Notes under the pieces: generated by a model
The model's database searches: none
What the model saw: the letters and a program-made list of their open reading frames with translations, nothing else
Told to the model about the DNA's origin: nothing
NCBI RefSeq assembly: GCF_036014015.1
Contig: NZ_CP107905.1
Coordinates: 10,726,001 to 10,790,000 of the forward strand
Reading direction: 5' to 3'
Length of the DNA: 64,000 nucleotides
Source: Streptomyces sp. NBC_00457
Lineage (GTDB): Bacteria > Actinomycetota > Actinomycetes > Streptomycetales > Streptomycetaceae
Part shown: one piece after another, positions 1 to 9,094 of the stretch
Position numbering within the stretch: the stretch's first letter is position 1
How the letters are laid out: each line of letters begins with the position of its first letter
Translations under genes and position numbers: made by a program

Positions 1-2
1 GG

Positions 3-1544
3 CTCCATGATCAGACCTTCAACCTGCGCTACCAGCGCTCACTCTCCGGCGGGGGCAGCGGGGCCTACGTCGCCGTCGTGCACCGCACACCGCACCGGCA
101 GCCGCGAAAATGGGATCGCCTGATCGTCAAGCTGGTGCCGCCTGATGATGCGCATGTGGAGACCAACAACGTTCGGGACGCCATGGGTTCGGGCCCTGAG
201 GCCTTTCGCTCGGCTCATCTCGTGGAGCTGGAGGAGCCATCCGGCAGGCTGGCGGGCGAGGGATCGTGGTGGATCCACCTGCAACGGGTGGTGCTGGGCG
301 ATCTCACCCTTGAAAGGGCGCCCAGGCTCGTTGACCTCGTCGATGACGAGGAGTTCGACAGGTACTGCGCCACCCTCGTGACAGCGATCATCACTGAGTG
401 GGGTTTGGGTTCAGACCCAGTGGACGAAATCCCCAGCAGGTTCCTCGAGAGATTCCTCGGCCAACGACTCGAGGACCCTGCCGTCCGCGCGTTCTTGTCC
501 GAAGAGGGCATCGACACCGTCGCGCCGGCGGAACTGATCAGGATTCCCGGGCGGCAGACTCCGCTTCCCAATCCGTTCGCACTTCTCAAGGGGGCGAAAC
601 AGGACTGGCAGGCGTCCGTCCCCGTGTTCCTCGGCAGCAGCCACGGGGACCTGCACGTGCGCAACGTACTGCTGCCGAGAACGGAGGCTGGGCAGGTTGA
701 GGAGCACGCATTCCAGCTCATCGATCTGGGCCGGTACTCGACCACTGGGCCGCTCTCGCTCGACCCCATGAGGCTCCTGCTGTCCATCGCCGCCGAGTGG
801 TTGCCGTCTCTCGTGCCGCATTCCGCGATCCGCAGCGGGCTCGCCGAACTGATGGTGGCCCCCGGACGTTGTGCAGCATCGCCGCCCATGGTCGGGTACC
901 GGACCGTCGCAAAGGCCATTCACACCGCGGCGGAGGACGGGTCAGCGCAGCACGGTGATCGCGAAGCGTGGAAGAAACAGAACCATCTCGTCCTTGTCGG
1001 ATGCGCGTTGCGTTTCTTCGCCCGTCCTGGCATGGCTCACCATGACCGCTGGTGGTTCCTGGAAGTGGCTGCCCTTGCGACCCGCGCCTTCGTAGGCGGC
1101 ACGGGCACGCCGAAAGAAGACTGGACCACATCTCCAACCGAGGCCTGCGCAACAGGCCGTGCCCCACTGGGCAAGGGCGAGCCAAAGACAGCGGTCTCCG
1201 ACCGCCTGGCCGAAGTCATCCCGCTCACTCCGCCACCACCAGATAACCAAGCCGCGGCAGAACTGGCCGCACTCGTACGTGAAATCGAGCGCCTCCCGCA
1301 CGACGCGTCCGCCGCGCGGCTGGGCTTCATGGCAGTGAGCCTGCGCCGGCAAGCCGAGGATCTTGCGGATGCTCTCACCGATCGACGCGCCACACTGCTG
1401 CGCAACCAACTGAGAGATGCCGGCGCCCTGTTGTCCCAGTTCGGCGATGCCTCATCGCCCGGCGAAACGCTTCGCCGCGTGCAGCAGGCCGGAAGACGAC
1501 TGCGCATATACGGGCAGCGTTTGTGGCCGGACGAGGTTGGCTGA
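3..1544 (+). CDS. APH/choline-kinase-fold protein (TCAD9-like), 5' truncated by window edge
   Basis: The frame is open to the left edge, so the gene starts outside the window; 513 codons are visible. The first visible residues include a glycine-rich stretch (GGGSGAYVAVV, about nt 45-77) that fits a nucleotide-binding loop. About 25 residues after the GTG at 78 plus another 189 comes HGDLHVRN, the catalytic-loop pattern HxDxxxxN of aminoglycoside-phosphotransferase-like kinases, followed by IDLGRY, the second metal-binding Asp region. The last 130 residues are charged and helical. The fold assignment is from motifs. The link to the ternary-complex-associated kinase-like domains of actinobacterial conflict systems is my inference. 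It ends 23 nt before the next gene, with which it probably forms an operon. Confidence 0.72.
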   Translation, partial: LHDQTFNLRYQRSLSGGGSGAYVAVVHRTPHRQPRKWDRLIVKLVPPDDAHVETNNVRDAMGSGPEAFRSAHLVELEEPSGRLAGEGSWWIHLQRVVLGDLTLERAPRLVDLVDDEEFDRYCATLVTAIITEWGLGSDPVDEIPSRFLERFLGQRLEDPAVRAFLSEEGIDTVAPAELIRIPGRQTPLPNPFALLKGAKQDWQASVPVFLGSSHGDLHVRNVLLPRTEAGQVEEHAFQLIDLGRYSTTGPLSLDPMRLLLSIAAEWLPSLVPHSAIRSGLAELMVAPGRCAASPPMVGYRTVAKAIHTAAEDGSAQHGDREAWKKQNHLVLVGCALRFFARPGMAHHDRWWFLEVAALATRAFVGGTGTPKEDWTTSPTEACATGRAPLGKGEPKTAVSDRLAEVIPLTPPPPDNQAAAELAALVREIERLPHDASAARLGFMAVSLRRQAEDLADALTDRRATLLRNQLRDAGALLSQFGDASSPGETLRRVQQAGRRLRIYGQRLWPDEVG

Positions 1545-1567
1545 CGTCATCCCACAGGGCGCGCAAC

Positions 1568-2134
1568 ATGGCCACCGGTGAAGTCCCGCTGTCTCAGTTC
1601 CTTGAGGGCCAACTGAGAGAGGTGGAGGAGGCACTCGACAACCTCGGATCTGCCATGCGCGCACGGGATTACCAAGTACTGCTCGATGGTGTTCAGGCGG
1701 CCGCTCACATGCTCGACGAGTGGCGTCAAGAATTGGAGGAGCGGCTGAGACAGGAGTCGAGATCCAAGAGCTGGGACGGAACGGCGGCTGAGCGGCTGGA
1801 GAAACTGCGCACGATGATAAAAGGGGGAATCAGACCAAAGCTCCGTACACTGCTGAGCATCGCTGGCATGGCTCAGGCAGGACGCCATGGAGTAACCGGG
1901 TCACAGCTGGTGAATGCCGACTTTCGCAAGATCGGTGCGGAGATCGTCGTAGCCGAGGACGCTGTTGAGACAGAGATGGAGCACATACGCGACAGCCTTG
2001 AGGAGGCGCTCGACAGTGTGAGGGACGCTCCGGAGACAGAGCGTCCCCCTGGCGGCCGCGAGAGCCGGGCGTCGACCGCCCGACGCGCTGAAGTCCGCCT
2101 CCTGCTGCCGCCTGAACGCGACGAGAGTGCGTGA
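1568..2134 (+). CDS. helical / coiled-coil protein of unknown function
   Basis: 188 residues from the ATG at 1568 (MATGEVPLSQF). The sequence is almost entirely amphipathic helix, rich in Glu, Arg and Leu (for example EGQLREVEEALDNL, then HMLDEWRQELEERLRQE), with a basic, proline-rich tail. There is no signal peptide or membrane segment. It lies 23 nt after the kinase-like gene on the same strand and is probably co-expressed with it; a scaffold or partner role is inference only. No family recognised. Confidence 0.6.
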   Translation: MATGEVPLSQFLEGQLREVEEALDNLGSAMRARDYQVLLDGVQAAAHMLDEWRQELEERLRQESRSKSWDGTAAERLEKLRTMIKGGIRPKLRTLLSIAGMAQAGRHGVTGSQLVNADFRKIGAEIVVAEDAVETEMEHIRDSLEEALDSVRDAPETERPPGGRESRASTARRAEVRLLLPPERDESA

Positions 2135-2308
2135 GCCTTCGTGCTCGAAACGACGCTGATCAGCCTGATGCCGCGGAGGACCGCCCACCCGGGCGCCGTG
2201 CGCTGGCGGGTTTCCCTATGCGCCTGGCCGGCGGCCCGCATATGCAACAGGACGTGGTAGGCGTCGGTGCACTGCGCCCCGCGGTACGGCCGCGGGCGCG
2301 CACGGTGG

Positions 2309-2745
2309 TCATGCCAGGTCCGTCAGGTTGTGAAGGTCCCCGCGGATGAGGGTGTCGCGGTCCGCCGCACTCAGCCAGTGGGCCCGGGAGCCGTGGTGGT
2401 CCTTTTCGACCCACAGCACGTCGTGCACGGTCTCGGCGACCGGGCGCAGATGGCTGATGACGGCCAGCAGCTTGTCGCTGCCGACATGGGTGCGCAGGAC
2501 CTGCAGGGCGCTGTCGAGGGAGGCGGTGTCCAGAGTGCCGAAGCCTTCGTCGAGGAAGAGGCTCTCCAGGCGGGTGCGGCTGCGGCCGTGCATCTCCATC
2601 AGAGCGAGGGAGAGGGCGAGTGAGGCCTGGAAGGTCTCCCCTCCGGAGAGGGTGCGCGAGCTGCGGCGGGCGTGGCTGGCGAGGTTGACGATGTCGAAGT
2701 TGGCGGCGAAGTCCAGCCGGCCGCCGGAGAGCTGTTGCAGCTGTG
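2309..2745 (-). pseudogene. sbcC: SbcC-like ATPase, C-terminal stump
   Basis: The translation carries the ABC-ATPase C-terminal block of SbcC/Rad50 nucleases: the signature TLSGGETFQASLALSLAL, a Walker B-like segment LFLDEGFGTLD, and the switch region LLAVISHL. Only about 145 residues match; a full SbcC has about 1000. Upstream, the frame runs into the left part of the ISL3 element, so the gene was cut at about 2745 by that insertion. The other SbcC domains are not in this window. Not functional as a nuclease. Confidence 0.85.
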
Positions 2746-4322
2746 GACGATCGCGTAATTGGTTCTGGCCGCGATTCCGTGAATCCCCAGGTCGTCGTGC
2801 GACTGCGGGAACGTTTCTCGTGGGGATTGCCCAGGTATGGGGGCCGTGGCGATCGAGGATGTGCTGTTTCCCGGGATCGATGTGCGTGTCACCGCGGTGC
2901 ACGTCACTGCGGAGAGAGTCTCTGTCGAGGCGTCGTCGTGCGGGCGGTCACCAGTCTGTCCGGACTGCGGCTAGCCCGGACGTCGCGTGCACTCTCGGTA
3001 TGTGCGGCGGGTAGCTGAACGCCCTGTGATGGGGCGGACGTTGGCGATCTGGCTCAGCGTGCGCCGGTTCTTCTGCGACCGGGCCTCATGCCGTCGGAGG
3101 ACATTCGTCGAGCAGGTCCCGGATCTGAGCGAGCGGTACCGTCGCCACAGCGTTGGCCTTCGGCGATGGATGCGGAGCATCGCGACGTTCCTGGGCGGCC
3201 GTCCCGGTGAACGCCTGTGCCGGGTCCTCCAGTTGCCTACCGGCCGTACCCACCTGCTGGGGCTACTCACGGCCCCGGTGGCGCCCGAACAGGCGCCTCG
3301 GGTGCTGGGAGTCGACGAGTTCGCCTTCCGGAAGGGCTGGCGTTACGGCACTGTCCTGGTCGACATTGAGGCGGCCCGGGTGGTGGACGTCCTGCCCGAC
3401 CGGGACGCGGCGACCTTCGCCGCCTGGCTGCGCGAACACTCCGGCGCGGAGATCATCTGCAGGGACCGGGCCAGCGCCTACTCCAGCGCTGTGCGCGAAG
3501 CCGCGTCAGGCGCCCAAGAGGTCGCCGACCGCGGGCATTTGCTCAACAACCTCTCCTCCGCGGTCGAGAAGACGTGCCACCAGCACCGCTCCTGCCTGCG
3601 CAAACAGGCCGAAGGCGACCGCATTGCAGAGCCCCGGCGGATCATCAATCCCCTGCCTCCGCCGACTCTGCCACCCACGAAGATCGCTGTCCGCACCGTC
3701 GACCGTTACTCAGACATCCACCGTCTGCTCGGGCAAGAATGGTCCGTCTCCGAGATCTCCCGCCGCCTGCACCTGGACCGCAAGACCGTCCGCCACTTCC
3801 GCGACACCGGCCTCGACGAGCTGCTGGCTTCCGCCCGGATGGGGCGTCCCAAGGGCGTGCTGGAGCCCTTCACCGAGTACCTGACCGAGCGGTTCACCAG
3901 CGGCGTGACCAGCCCGACCGACCTCTACCGCGAGGTCCGGGAACGCGGCTACCAGGGCAGCGACTTGCCCGTGCGCCGCTACGCCGCCGGCCTTCGAACC
4001 GGCACCGTCGAACCCGCCCGCGGCGCTATCCCAAGCCCACGCAAGATCACCAAATGGATCATGCTGCCCCGCGGCACCCTGGAGCGCCACGAGGAAGACG
4101 AACTCCTGAGGGTTCGCCTGGCCTGCCCCGACATCGCCCGAGCCTGCGACCTTGCCCGCACCTTCCATGACCTGCTCCAACACCGCCGTGGCCATCAGCT
4201 GTTGGCGTGGGTTCGCGAGGTCGAACGAGACGCACCCGCCCCCGTCCTCGCTTTCGCGCAGGGCCTGTGCCTCGACCTCGATGCCGTCACCGCCGGCCTC
4301 ACCCTCCCGTGGAGTTCGGGAA
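2746..4322 (+). mobile_element. ISL3-family element, decayed and 3' truncated
   Basis: The element begins where the sbcC frame breaks (about 2746) and includes a transposase frame on the + strand. Its right end is missing: transposase homology stops at the ...LTLPWSSG block (about 4320), where family members continue with about 40 more residues and then the terminal repeat. I did not find a convincing pair of terminal inverted repeats. The boundaries are therefore approximate. Confidence 0.7.
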
Positions 4323-4570
4323 TTCCCCATCATCGGCAGCTTGAGCGTCACGTTATTCCCCGCTGGGGCAACGTTTCCGTTGGTGCGGGTGAGTGGGCCG
4401 ATGGGTTCGATGTCCTCATGGCGCTTGACCACCTGCGGGGCGGTGACGGTGCACTACGGGTGGCTGGGCATGCAAGGCTCCTACTTCTGCGGGGCGATGC
4501 CCAAGGAGCGGATGAGTTGGGCCAGTTCTTCGCGGAACAACTTCTCCGGGCTGAGGGCCTGCGCCTGTAG
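2837..4570 (+). pseudogene. ISL3-family transposase, interrupted by an amber codon
   Basis: From the ATG at 2837 the frame encodes a typical ISL3 N-terminus with Cys pairs (CPDCG), then an in-frame TAG at 2972, then continues as VHSRYVRR, the usual sequence after the zinc finger. The DDE region is present: LGVDEFAFRKG, a conserved Asp in ICRDRASAY, and DRGHLLNN. A helix-turn-helix insert (WSVSEISRRLHLDRKTV) follows. After WSSG (about 4320) the frame leaves homology and runs through unrelated DNA to 4570. A GTG at 2987 could restart translation, but the zinc finger would be lost and the C-terminus is absent. Most likely inactive. Confidence 0.82.
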
Positions 4571-5200
4571 GTGGCCGTAGATCTCCAGTGACACCAGGCC
4601 GTGCAGGTGGCTCCAGATGCGCAGGGCCAGGGCCACGGCGGCCGGGGGCAGCTCGGGGAAGGCCGGGCGGACTTTGTCCAGTAGACCTGGGTCGAAGTCG
4701 GACCAGTCGAAGTCGCTGTCCGCGTAACGGAGTTCGGCCTGTGGCCAGGCGGCGGCCGCGAGGGCGGTGATCCCGGTGCAGACGCGGTGGGCGGCGTCCG
4801 GTGCGGCGCCCCCCTCGGGGGGCTGGTAGCCGGGGACGGGATCGCCGTAGATGAGGCGGAAGCCCTCGGGATTGGCCAGCGCCCAGTCCCTGAAGGCGCA
4901 GGCCCATGCCTGGATCCGGGTGGCCGGGTCATGCGCGGGGGCGGCCTCCCAAGCCGCGTCCACGGTGTCGGCCAGCGAGGTGTAGACGTTGTTGATCAGC
5001 GTGGTGACCAGGTCGTCACGAGTGGCGAAGTATCCGTAGATGGCGTTGGCCGTCATGCCCATCTCGCGCGCGATGGCCCTCAGGGTGATCGCGTTGGGCC
5101 CGCCCGAAGCCATCAGCTCCAGCGCGACCTTCTTGATCTCGGCGGTCGTCTCGGCGCGCAGCCGCTCGCGGCGCCCCTTGATGCTTCCCACGCTTCCCAT
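4481..5200 (-). CDS. TetR-family transcriptional regulator
   Basis: 239 residues. The N-terminal helix-turn-helix (TAEIKKVALELM...ITLRAIAREMGMTANAIYGYF, residues about 19-57) is a textbook TetR DNA-binding domain. The C-terminal part contains a HLHGLVSLE segment, typical of the WHG ligand-binding domain. It is transcribed away from an NAD(P)-binding protein gene whose start is 111 nt from its own. This layout usually means the regulator represses the divergent enzyme gene and itself. The 3' end lies about 150 nt from the broken end of the ISL3 element. Confidence 0.9.
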   Translation of the reverse strand: MGSVGSIKGRRERLRAETTAEIKKVALELMASGGPNAITLRAIAREMGMTANAIYGYFATRDDLVTTLINNVYTSLADTVDAAWEAAPAHDPATRIQAWACAFRDWALANPEGFRLIYGDPVPGYQPPEGGAAPDAAHRVCTGITALAAAAWPQAELRYADSDFDWSDFDPGLLDKVRPAFPELPPAAVALALRIWSHLHGLVSLEIYGHLQAQALSPEKLFREELAQLIRSLGIAPQK

Positions 5201-5311
5201 GGCCGCTCACTCTACAGCGTCACAAACTTGAGCGCCGTATTTTTACTTCATGGCGTATAGTTTCCGCGTGCCGTGCAGTATGGTCAGCGGAACCTACCCA
5301 GGGGAGAGCTC
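5201..5311. promoter_or_regulatory. divergent promoter/operator region between tetR and NAD(P)-binding gene
   Basis: A locally AT-rich stretch (5233-5262) in an otherwise GC-rich window. It holds two direct near-copies, GCCGTAT (5234) and GGCGTAT (5252), and a TATAGT -10-like hexamer at 5256-5261 pointing right. A TTGAGC at 5228 is too far away (22 nt) for a normal -35. The strong ribosome site GGGGAGA sits at 5301-5307, just before the ATG at 5312. That TetR binds here is inferred from the divergent layout. Confidence 0.45.
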
Positions 5312-6013
5312 ATGCACCTAGGAGTCATCGGGGCCACGGGCACCATCGGCAGTCGTGTCGTCACCGAAGCCCTCGGCCGGGGCCACCAGGTCACGGCCTT
5401 CAGCCGCGACGCCACCCGGATCGAGGAGAACCGGAAGGACATCACCTGGAAGAGCCTCAACGTCCTTGATGCCGATGCAGTCGCCGCTGCCATACCCGGC
5501 CTCGACGTACTGATCAGCGGATTCCAGCCCGGAAACGCAGCCCAGGACATCGCTGACACCGTGGCCCGCTCCATCGCCGATCCCACGGTCTACGCCACGG
5601 CCGCGCAGGCACTCCTGAAGGCGCTGGAGACCCACTCCCGGACACGGCTCATCGTCATCGGCGGCGCCGGCAGCCTGGAGATCGAACCCGGAGTCGTACG
5701 AGCCGACTCCGACGAACTCCTGAACGAAGCCCTTGACGCGATCGGCCTGCCTCGGGAGTACGCCGCCGCAGTACGCGGCCACCGGGACGCCCTGAACGTC
5801 CTTCGCCTCTCCAACCGGCTATGGACCTACTTCAGCCCCGCGGAGGACATCGCACCCGGGGAACGTACGGGCCGGTTCCGCGTCGGCAGTGACCAGACGA
5901 TCCTCGACGCGGACGGACGCAGCCGCATCTCCGCGGAGGACGCAGCCGTCGCCCTCGTCGACGAGGCGGAACTACCTCGCTTCGTCCAACGCCGCTTCAC
6001 TGTCGGCTACTGA
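5312..6013 (+). CDS. NAD(P)H-binding Rossmann protein (atypical SDR / NmrA-like)
   Basis: 233 residues from the ATG at 5312, preceded by GGGGAGAGCT. The N-terminus MHLGVIGATGTIGSRV is the Rossmann nucleotide-binding motif GATGxxG of atypical short-chain dehydrogenases. The middle contains RLIVIGGAGSLE, usual for this group of putative NAD-dependent epimerases or flavin reductases. There is no YxxxK pair at the normal spacing, so the reaction cannot be stated. The gene is divergent from tetR and is the likely target of that repressor. Confidence 0.85.
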   Translation: MHLGVIGATGTIGSRVVTEALGRGHQVTAFSRDATRIEENRKDITWKSLNVLDADAVAAAIPGLDVLISGFQPGNAAQDIADTVARSIADPTVYATAAQALLKALETHSRTRLIVIGGAGSLEIEPGVVRADSDELLNEALDAIGLPREYAAAVRGHRDALNVLRLSNRLWTYFSPAEDIAPGERTGRFRVGSDQTILDADGRSRISAEDAAVALVDEAELPRFVQRRFTVGY

Positions 6014-6107
6014 GCACCCCAGCGCACCAACCCCCAGCCATCGGATGGCCCTGAGAGTGTGTCACTACGTCTGCCGAGACCATTGCCCACGGAAGCGACT
6101 CCGGGAT

Positions 6108-6141
6108 CCCCATGGGGAAGTTCATGAACTGTCCCATGGGG
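6108..6141. repeat. nested palindrome cluster
   Basis: Three palindromes lie side by side: CCCCATGGGG (6108-6117), the perfect 12-mer AGTTCATGAACT (6119-6130) and CCCATGGG (6133-6140). The outer two are copies of the same CCCATGGGGAA word. The cluster lies between two convergent genes, so a terminator or a protein-binding site are both possible. Confidence 0.6.
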
Positions 6142-6245
6142 AATATCGTGACCGTTCACAACCGAGGCACTCGCAACACGATTCATCCCCTTCACGTCTC
6201 TCCCCACCGCTCCTCTGGACCCGTCCCGACCGACACATGGGGCAA

Positions 6246-6270
6246 CTCCTCACCGCAGAACGGTGAGGAG
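6246..6270 (-). terminator. hairpin terminator downstream of the transglycosylase gene
   Basis: A perfect 10-bp stem (CTCCTCACCG / CGGTGAGGAG) with a 5-nt loop, starting 35 nt past the stop codon of the leftward gene. There is no U-tract, which is usual in Streptomyces. It could also stop the convergent NAD(P)-binding gene. Confidence 0.6.
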
Positions 6271-6304
6271 CTGCGCAGGGTTGAGCCGCCTCAACGGCAT
6301 CGGC

Positions 6305-7018
6305 TCAGTAGGAACCGTTGGCCTGCCAGAACAGCCAGGCATCGCACGGACTGCCATAGCGGTCGTTCATGTAGTTCAGGCCCCACTTGATCTGCGTGGC
6401 CGGATTGGTCTGCCAGTCGGCTCCGGCAGACGACATCTTGGAGCCGGGATAGGCCTGTACGAGACCGTAGGCCCCGGAAGAGGGGTTGACCGCCTTGTAA
6501 TTCCAGCCGGACTCGTGGTCCACGATGTTGCTGAAGCACTGGAACTGATCGCTGGGCACCATCTGCTGCGCGATAGCCCGGACCTGGGCAGTGGTGTACG
6601 AGGACTGCGTCGCGAGGCTGGAGTTGTCCGTCGCCGAGGAGTCCGTCGACGATCGACTGGCCTTCTGCCGCGCCTCCTGGCGCTCCTTGGCGTCATTGAG
6701 GGCCTGCTGCTTGGCTGCCTGCTGCTTGGCGATCGCGGCCTTCGCGGCCTGCTTGCGGGCCGACTCCGCCGCGGTCTTCCTTGCGCTGTTGTCCGCGGCG
6801 ATGGCCTGCGAGTCGGCCTGCTGAGCCAGAGCGGCCGTCTGCACCTGAACTTGCTGCCCCGCGGGTAAGTCCGCGAGGAGGGTCGAGTTGCTCGCTGTCG
6901 TTTCGGTGTCGTTCACCGACTGGCCGGTGCTGCTCTGGGCAGCTCCCGCAACGGCGCCGACAGTGGTGACCGCAGTGGCAGAGGCCACCGCTAATCCCCG
7001 CACCAAGTTCCCGCTCAC
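6305..7018 (-). CDS. secreted transglycosylase (SLT/lysozyme-like domain)
   Basis: I choose the GTG at 7018 because GGAAGGA lies six bases upstream; an ATG at 7036 is also in frame. 237 residues: a signal peptide (LVRGLAVASATAVTTVGAVAG), an Ala/Gln/Lys-rich coiled coil (about 50-130), then a C-terminal lysozyme-like domain. That domain has IVDHESGWNY carrying the catalytic Glu, AYGLVQAYPGSKM, and the closing YGSPCDAWLFWQANGSY typical of Streptomyces secreted transglycosylases. It should cleave peptidoglycan outside the cell. I looked for a c-di-AMP riboswitch in the 250 nt upstream and did not see one. Confidence 0.88.
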   Translation of the reverse strand: MSGNLVRGLAVASATAVTTVGAVAGAAQSSTGQSVNDTETTASNSTLLADLPAGQQVQVQTAALAQQADSQAIAADNSARKTAAESARKQAAKAAIAKQQAAKQQALNDAKERQEARQKASRSSTDSSATDNSSLATQSSYTTAQVRAIAQQMVPSDQFQCFSNIVDHESGWNYKAVNPSSGAYGLVQAYPGSKMSSAGADWQTNPATQIKWGLNYMNDRYGSPCDAWLFWQANGSY

Positions 7019-7309
7019 ACGGTTTCCTTCCAGCATCGCTAGATCAAAAGTTCGAGCGTCGCAAGATTAAACGGTTGAGCGGCCGAACTGGCGGCAACGA
7101 CTCCGAGCGTTGCCCGGAAGAAACAGCCGCCAGCGTGGTCGTGACGCCGTTGAGGGCCCCATCGTGACGGCTTGAGATGACCCCGCCTATGGAGGGACGG
7201 CTGCAACCGGCCCCACCGGACTCGTGCTGTGGCTCGCGGTGGCTGCTTCGTACCGTCATTGATCTTCACCTTGATGCAGCCGATGCGCAGGCGGCGTGCG
7301 CTCGCGGAC

Positions 7310-9094
7310 CTACCGTTGCGTGCTGGTGCGGTGGTGGGTGAGAGCTTGCCAGCGTCGTTCGAAGTCGTCGGCTTCGTGGGTGAGGTGATCGGTGGTGATG
7401 GTTTTGTTGTACTGACCGGTGATCCCGCGGGCTGCGCATTCCTGGGCGATGGCGTTGAGCGAGGGCTGTGGGCCGTGCGCCCGGTGCTGGGCCCAGACGT
7501 TGTACAGGCGGAAGGGCAGGAGGTAGCGGCGCAGGTTGGCGGGGCTGACCGGTTTTCGGCCGCGGCCGTACATGCCCTTCGCGGCGAGAGCGGCGGACAG
7601 CTGCTCGGCCGTGGGCTCCTCGCCCTGCCCGGCCTGGCACTCCATCCATACGAGGTAGTAGCGGTCGACGGTGGTGAGGGCCGCTCGTTTCGTGGCTACG
7701 TCGTCGTGGCCTGGCAGCGGAGCATCGATGGGGGTGTTCACCTGCAGGCCGCGCCGCTCCGTGGCGGCTTGCGCGCCCATACCGGCGGGTGCCGCCTCGG
7801 GATGCTCCTCCTGCGGGAGTTCGTCGGCGGCCTGCCCGCCGGGATCGGCGGCAGCCTCATCGGCGGGTGATCCGATGCCGGTGAACTCGCGCTCCTTGCC
7901 GCTCATGACGAAGTCTGCCTGTGGTTCTTCAGAGACGGCGATCTCTTCGGTCTGAGGAACAGCGCGCCGTGGGAGTACCCGGAGCAGGGGCTGGGTCTGT
8001 TCCTCGGAGAGCGGGGCACCGGCTGCGGTGGAGATGCCGTACGCGTCGCGGAGCCAGAGGGCCCACTGCGCGGCGGTCGGCTCGACGTGGAACTGCGCAA
8101 TGTACGCCTGGTAGGACTCGGCGAACCGGTCGACGGCGTCCTCGGTCGACTCCTGAGGGGCAGGTGACCGCTTGGGCGCGGAGGCTGGGACGTGTCGCGG
8201 CCTTGCTCCGTCCGGCTTGGTCATTTGCTGGTCAGGGACCGCCGGTGTCTCGAGGGAGGCGTGTTCTGGCGGGGTGGAGGCGCCGGCGCGCTCGGCAGGG
8301 GGTCGGAAAGTCGGTGCGAGGCCTGCTGCAGCCAGTCCTGCGGGGGCTGTGTCTGCCAGGGGGACGCCGTACTTGGCGAGGCGTAGGGGCATCAGGGACT
8401 CGACCGGGGCCTTGCGGCGCCAGCCGCGGCCGAAGCGGGAGCGGAGGCGGGCCTGGTAGACGAGACGTTCCTGCTCGAGCTTGATGACCTGGTCGTAGGA
8501 GCGGAGCTCCCAGAGCTTCATACGGCGCCAGAGGAGGAACGTGGGCACGGGGGCCAGGAGCCAGCGCGTCATGCGGACCCCCTCCATGTGCTTGTCCGCC
8601 GTGATGTCCGCTATGCGGCCGATCGCGTGGCGGGCGGCCTCGACCGAGACCACGAACAGGACCGGGATCACCGCGTGCATGCCCACACCCAGCGGGTCCG
8701 GCCAGGCCGCCGCGCCGTTGAAGGCGATCGTCGCCACCGTCAGCACCCACGCCGTCTGGCGCAGGAGCGGGAAGGGTATGCGTATCCACGTGAGGAGCAG
8801 ATCCAGGGCGAGCAGGACGCAGATGCCCGCGTCGATGCCGATCGGGAAGACGTAACTGAAGTCCCCGAAGCCCTTCTGGAGGGCCAGTTCGCGGACAGCG
8901 GCGTACGAACCCGCGAAACCGATGCCGGCGATGACGACGGCACCGAAGACGACCACGCCGATCAGAACCCGGTGCGTCCGTGTCAGCTGCACCGGCGCGG
9001 CCACCCGTACCCCTCTCCCACTACGTGCTGTACGTCGTGGTCGTCTCTTTCCGGCTGCGTGCGGGCAGCGGATCGTCCCCTGTTCGTCATTCAT
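7310..9094 (-). CDS. DUF2637 (Spd-like) membrane protein with long cytoplasmic tail
   Basis: 594 residues. Residues about 35-160 form four hydrophobic segments (VLIGVVVFGAVVIAGIGFAG, DAGICVLLALDLLL, WVLTVATIAFNGAAAW, AVIPVLFVVSVEAARHAIG) in the DUF2637 pattern, a family common on Streptomyces plasmids and in spread (Spd) loci. The tail is long and Pro/Ala-rich and ends in a basic segment with a helix-turn-helix-like LSAALAAKGMYGRGRKPVSPANLRRYL. Its ATG overlaps the upstream stop by ATGA (9091-9094), so it is the last gene of the Tad operon. Confidence 0.8.
   Translation of the reverse strand: MNDEQGTIRCPHAAGKRRPRRTARSGRGVRVAAPVQLTRTHRVLIGVVVFGAVVIAGIGFAGSYAAVRELALQKGFGDFSYVFPIGIDAGICVLLALDLLLTWIRIPFPLLRQTAWVLTVATIAFNGAAAWPDPLGVGMHAVIPVLFVVSVEAARHAIGRIADITADKHMEGVRMTRWLLAPVPTFLLWRRMKLWELRSYDQVIKLEQERLVYQARLRSRFGRGWRRKAPVESLMPLRLAKYGVPLADTAPAGLAAAGLAPTFRPPAERAGASTPPEHASLETPAVPDQQMTKPDGARPRHVPASAPKRSPAPQESTEDAVDRFAESYQAYIAQFHVEPTAAQWALWLRDAYGISTAAGAPLSEEQTQPLLRVLPRRAVPQTEEIAVSEEPQADFVMSGKEREFTGIGSPADEAAADPGGQAADELPQEEHPEAAPAGMGAQAATERRGLQVNTPIDAPLPGHDDVATKRAALTTVDRYYLVWMECQAGQGEEPTAEQLSAALAAKGMYGRGRKPVSPANLRRYLLPFRLYNVWAQHRAHGPQPSLNAIAQECAARGITGQYNKTITTDHLTHEADDFERRWQALTHHRTSTQR

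Noticed and set aside
4325..4480. Possible coding scrap between the ISL3 end and tetR (- strand, LTRTNGNVAPAGNN)
   Set aside because: Too short and without a recognisable family; perhaps the tail of a lost gene.
7019..7309. c-di-AMP (ydaO-type) riboswitch upstream of the transglycosylase gene
   Set aside because: Such genes often carry one in Streptomyces, but I could not find the conserved core in the leader.
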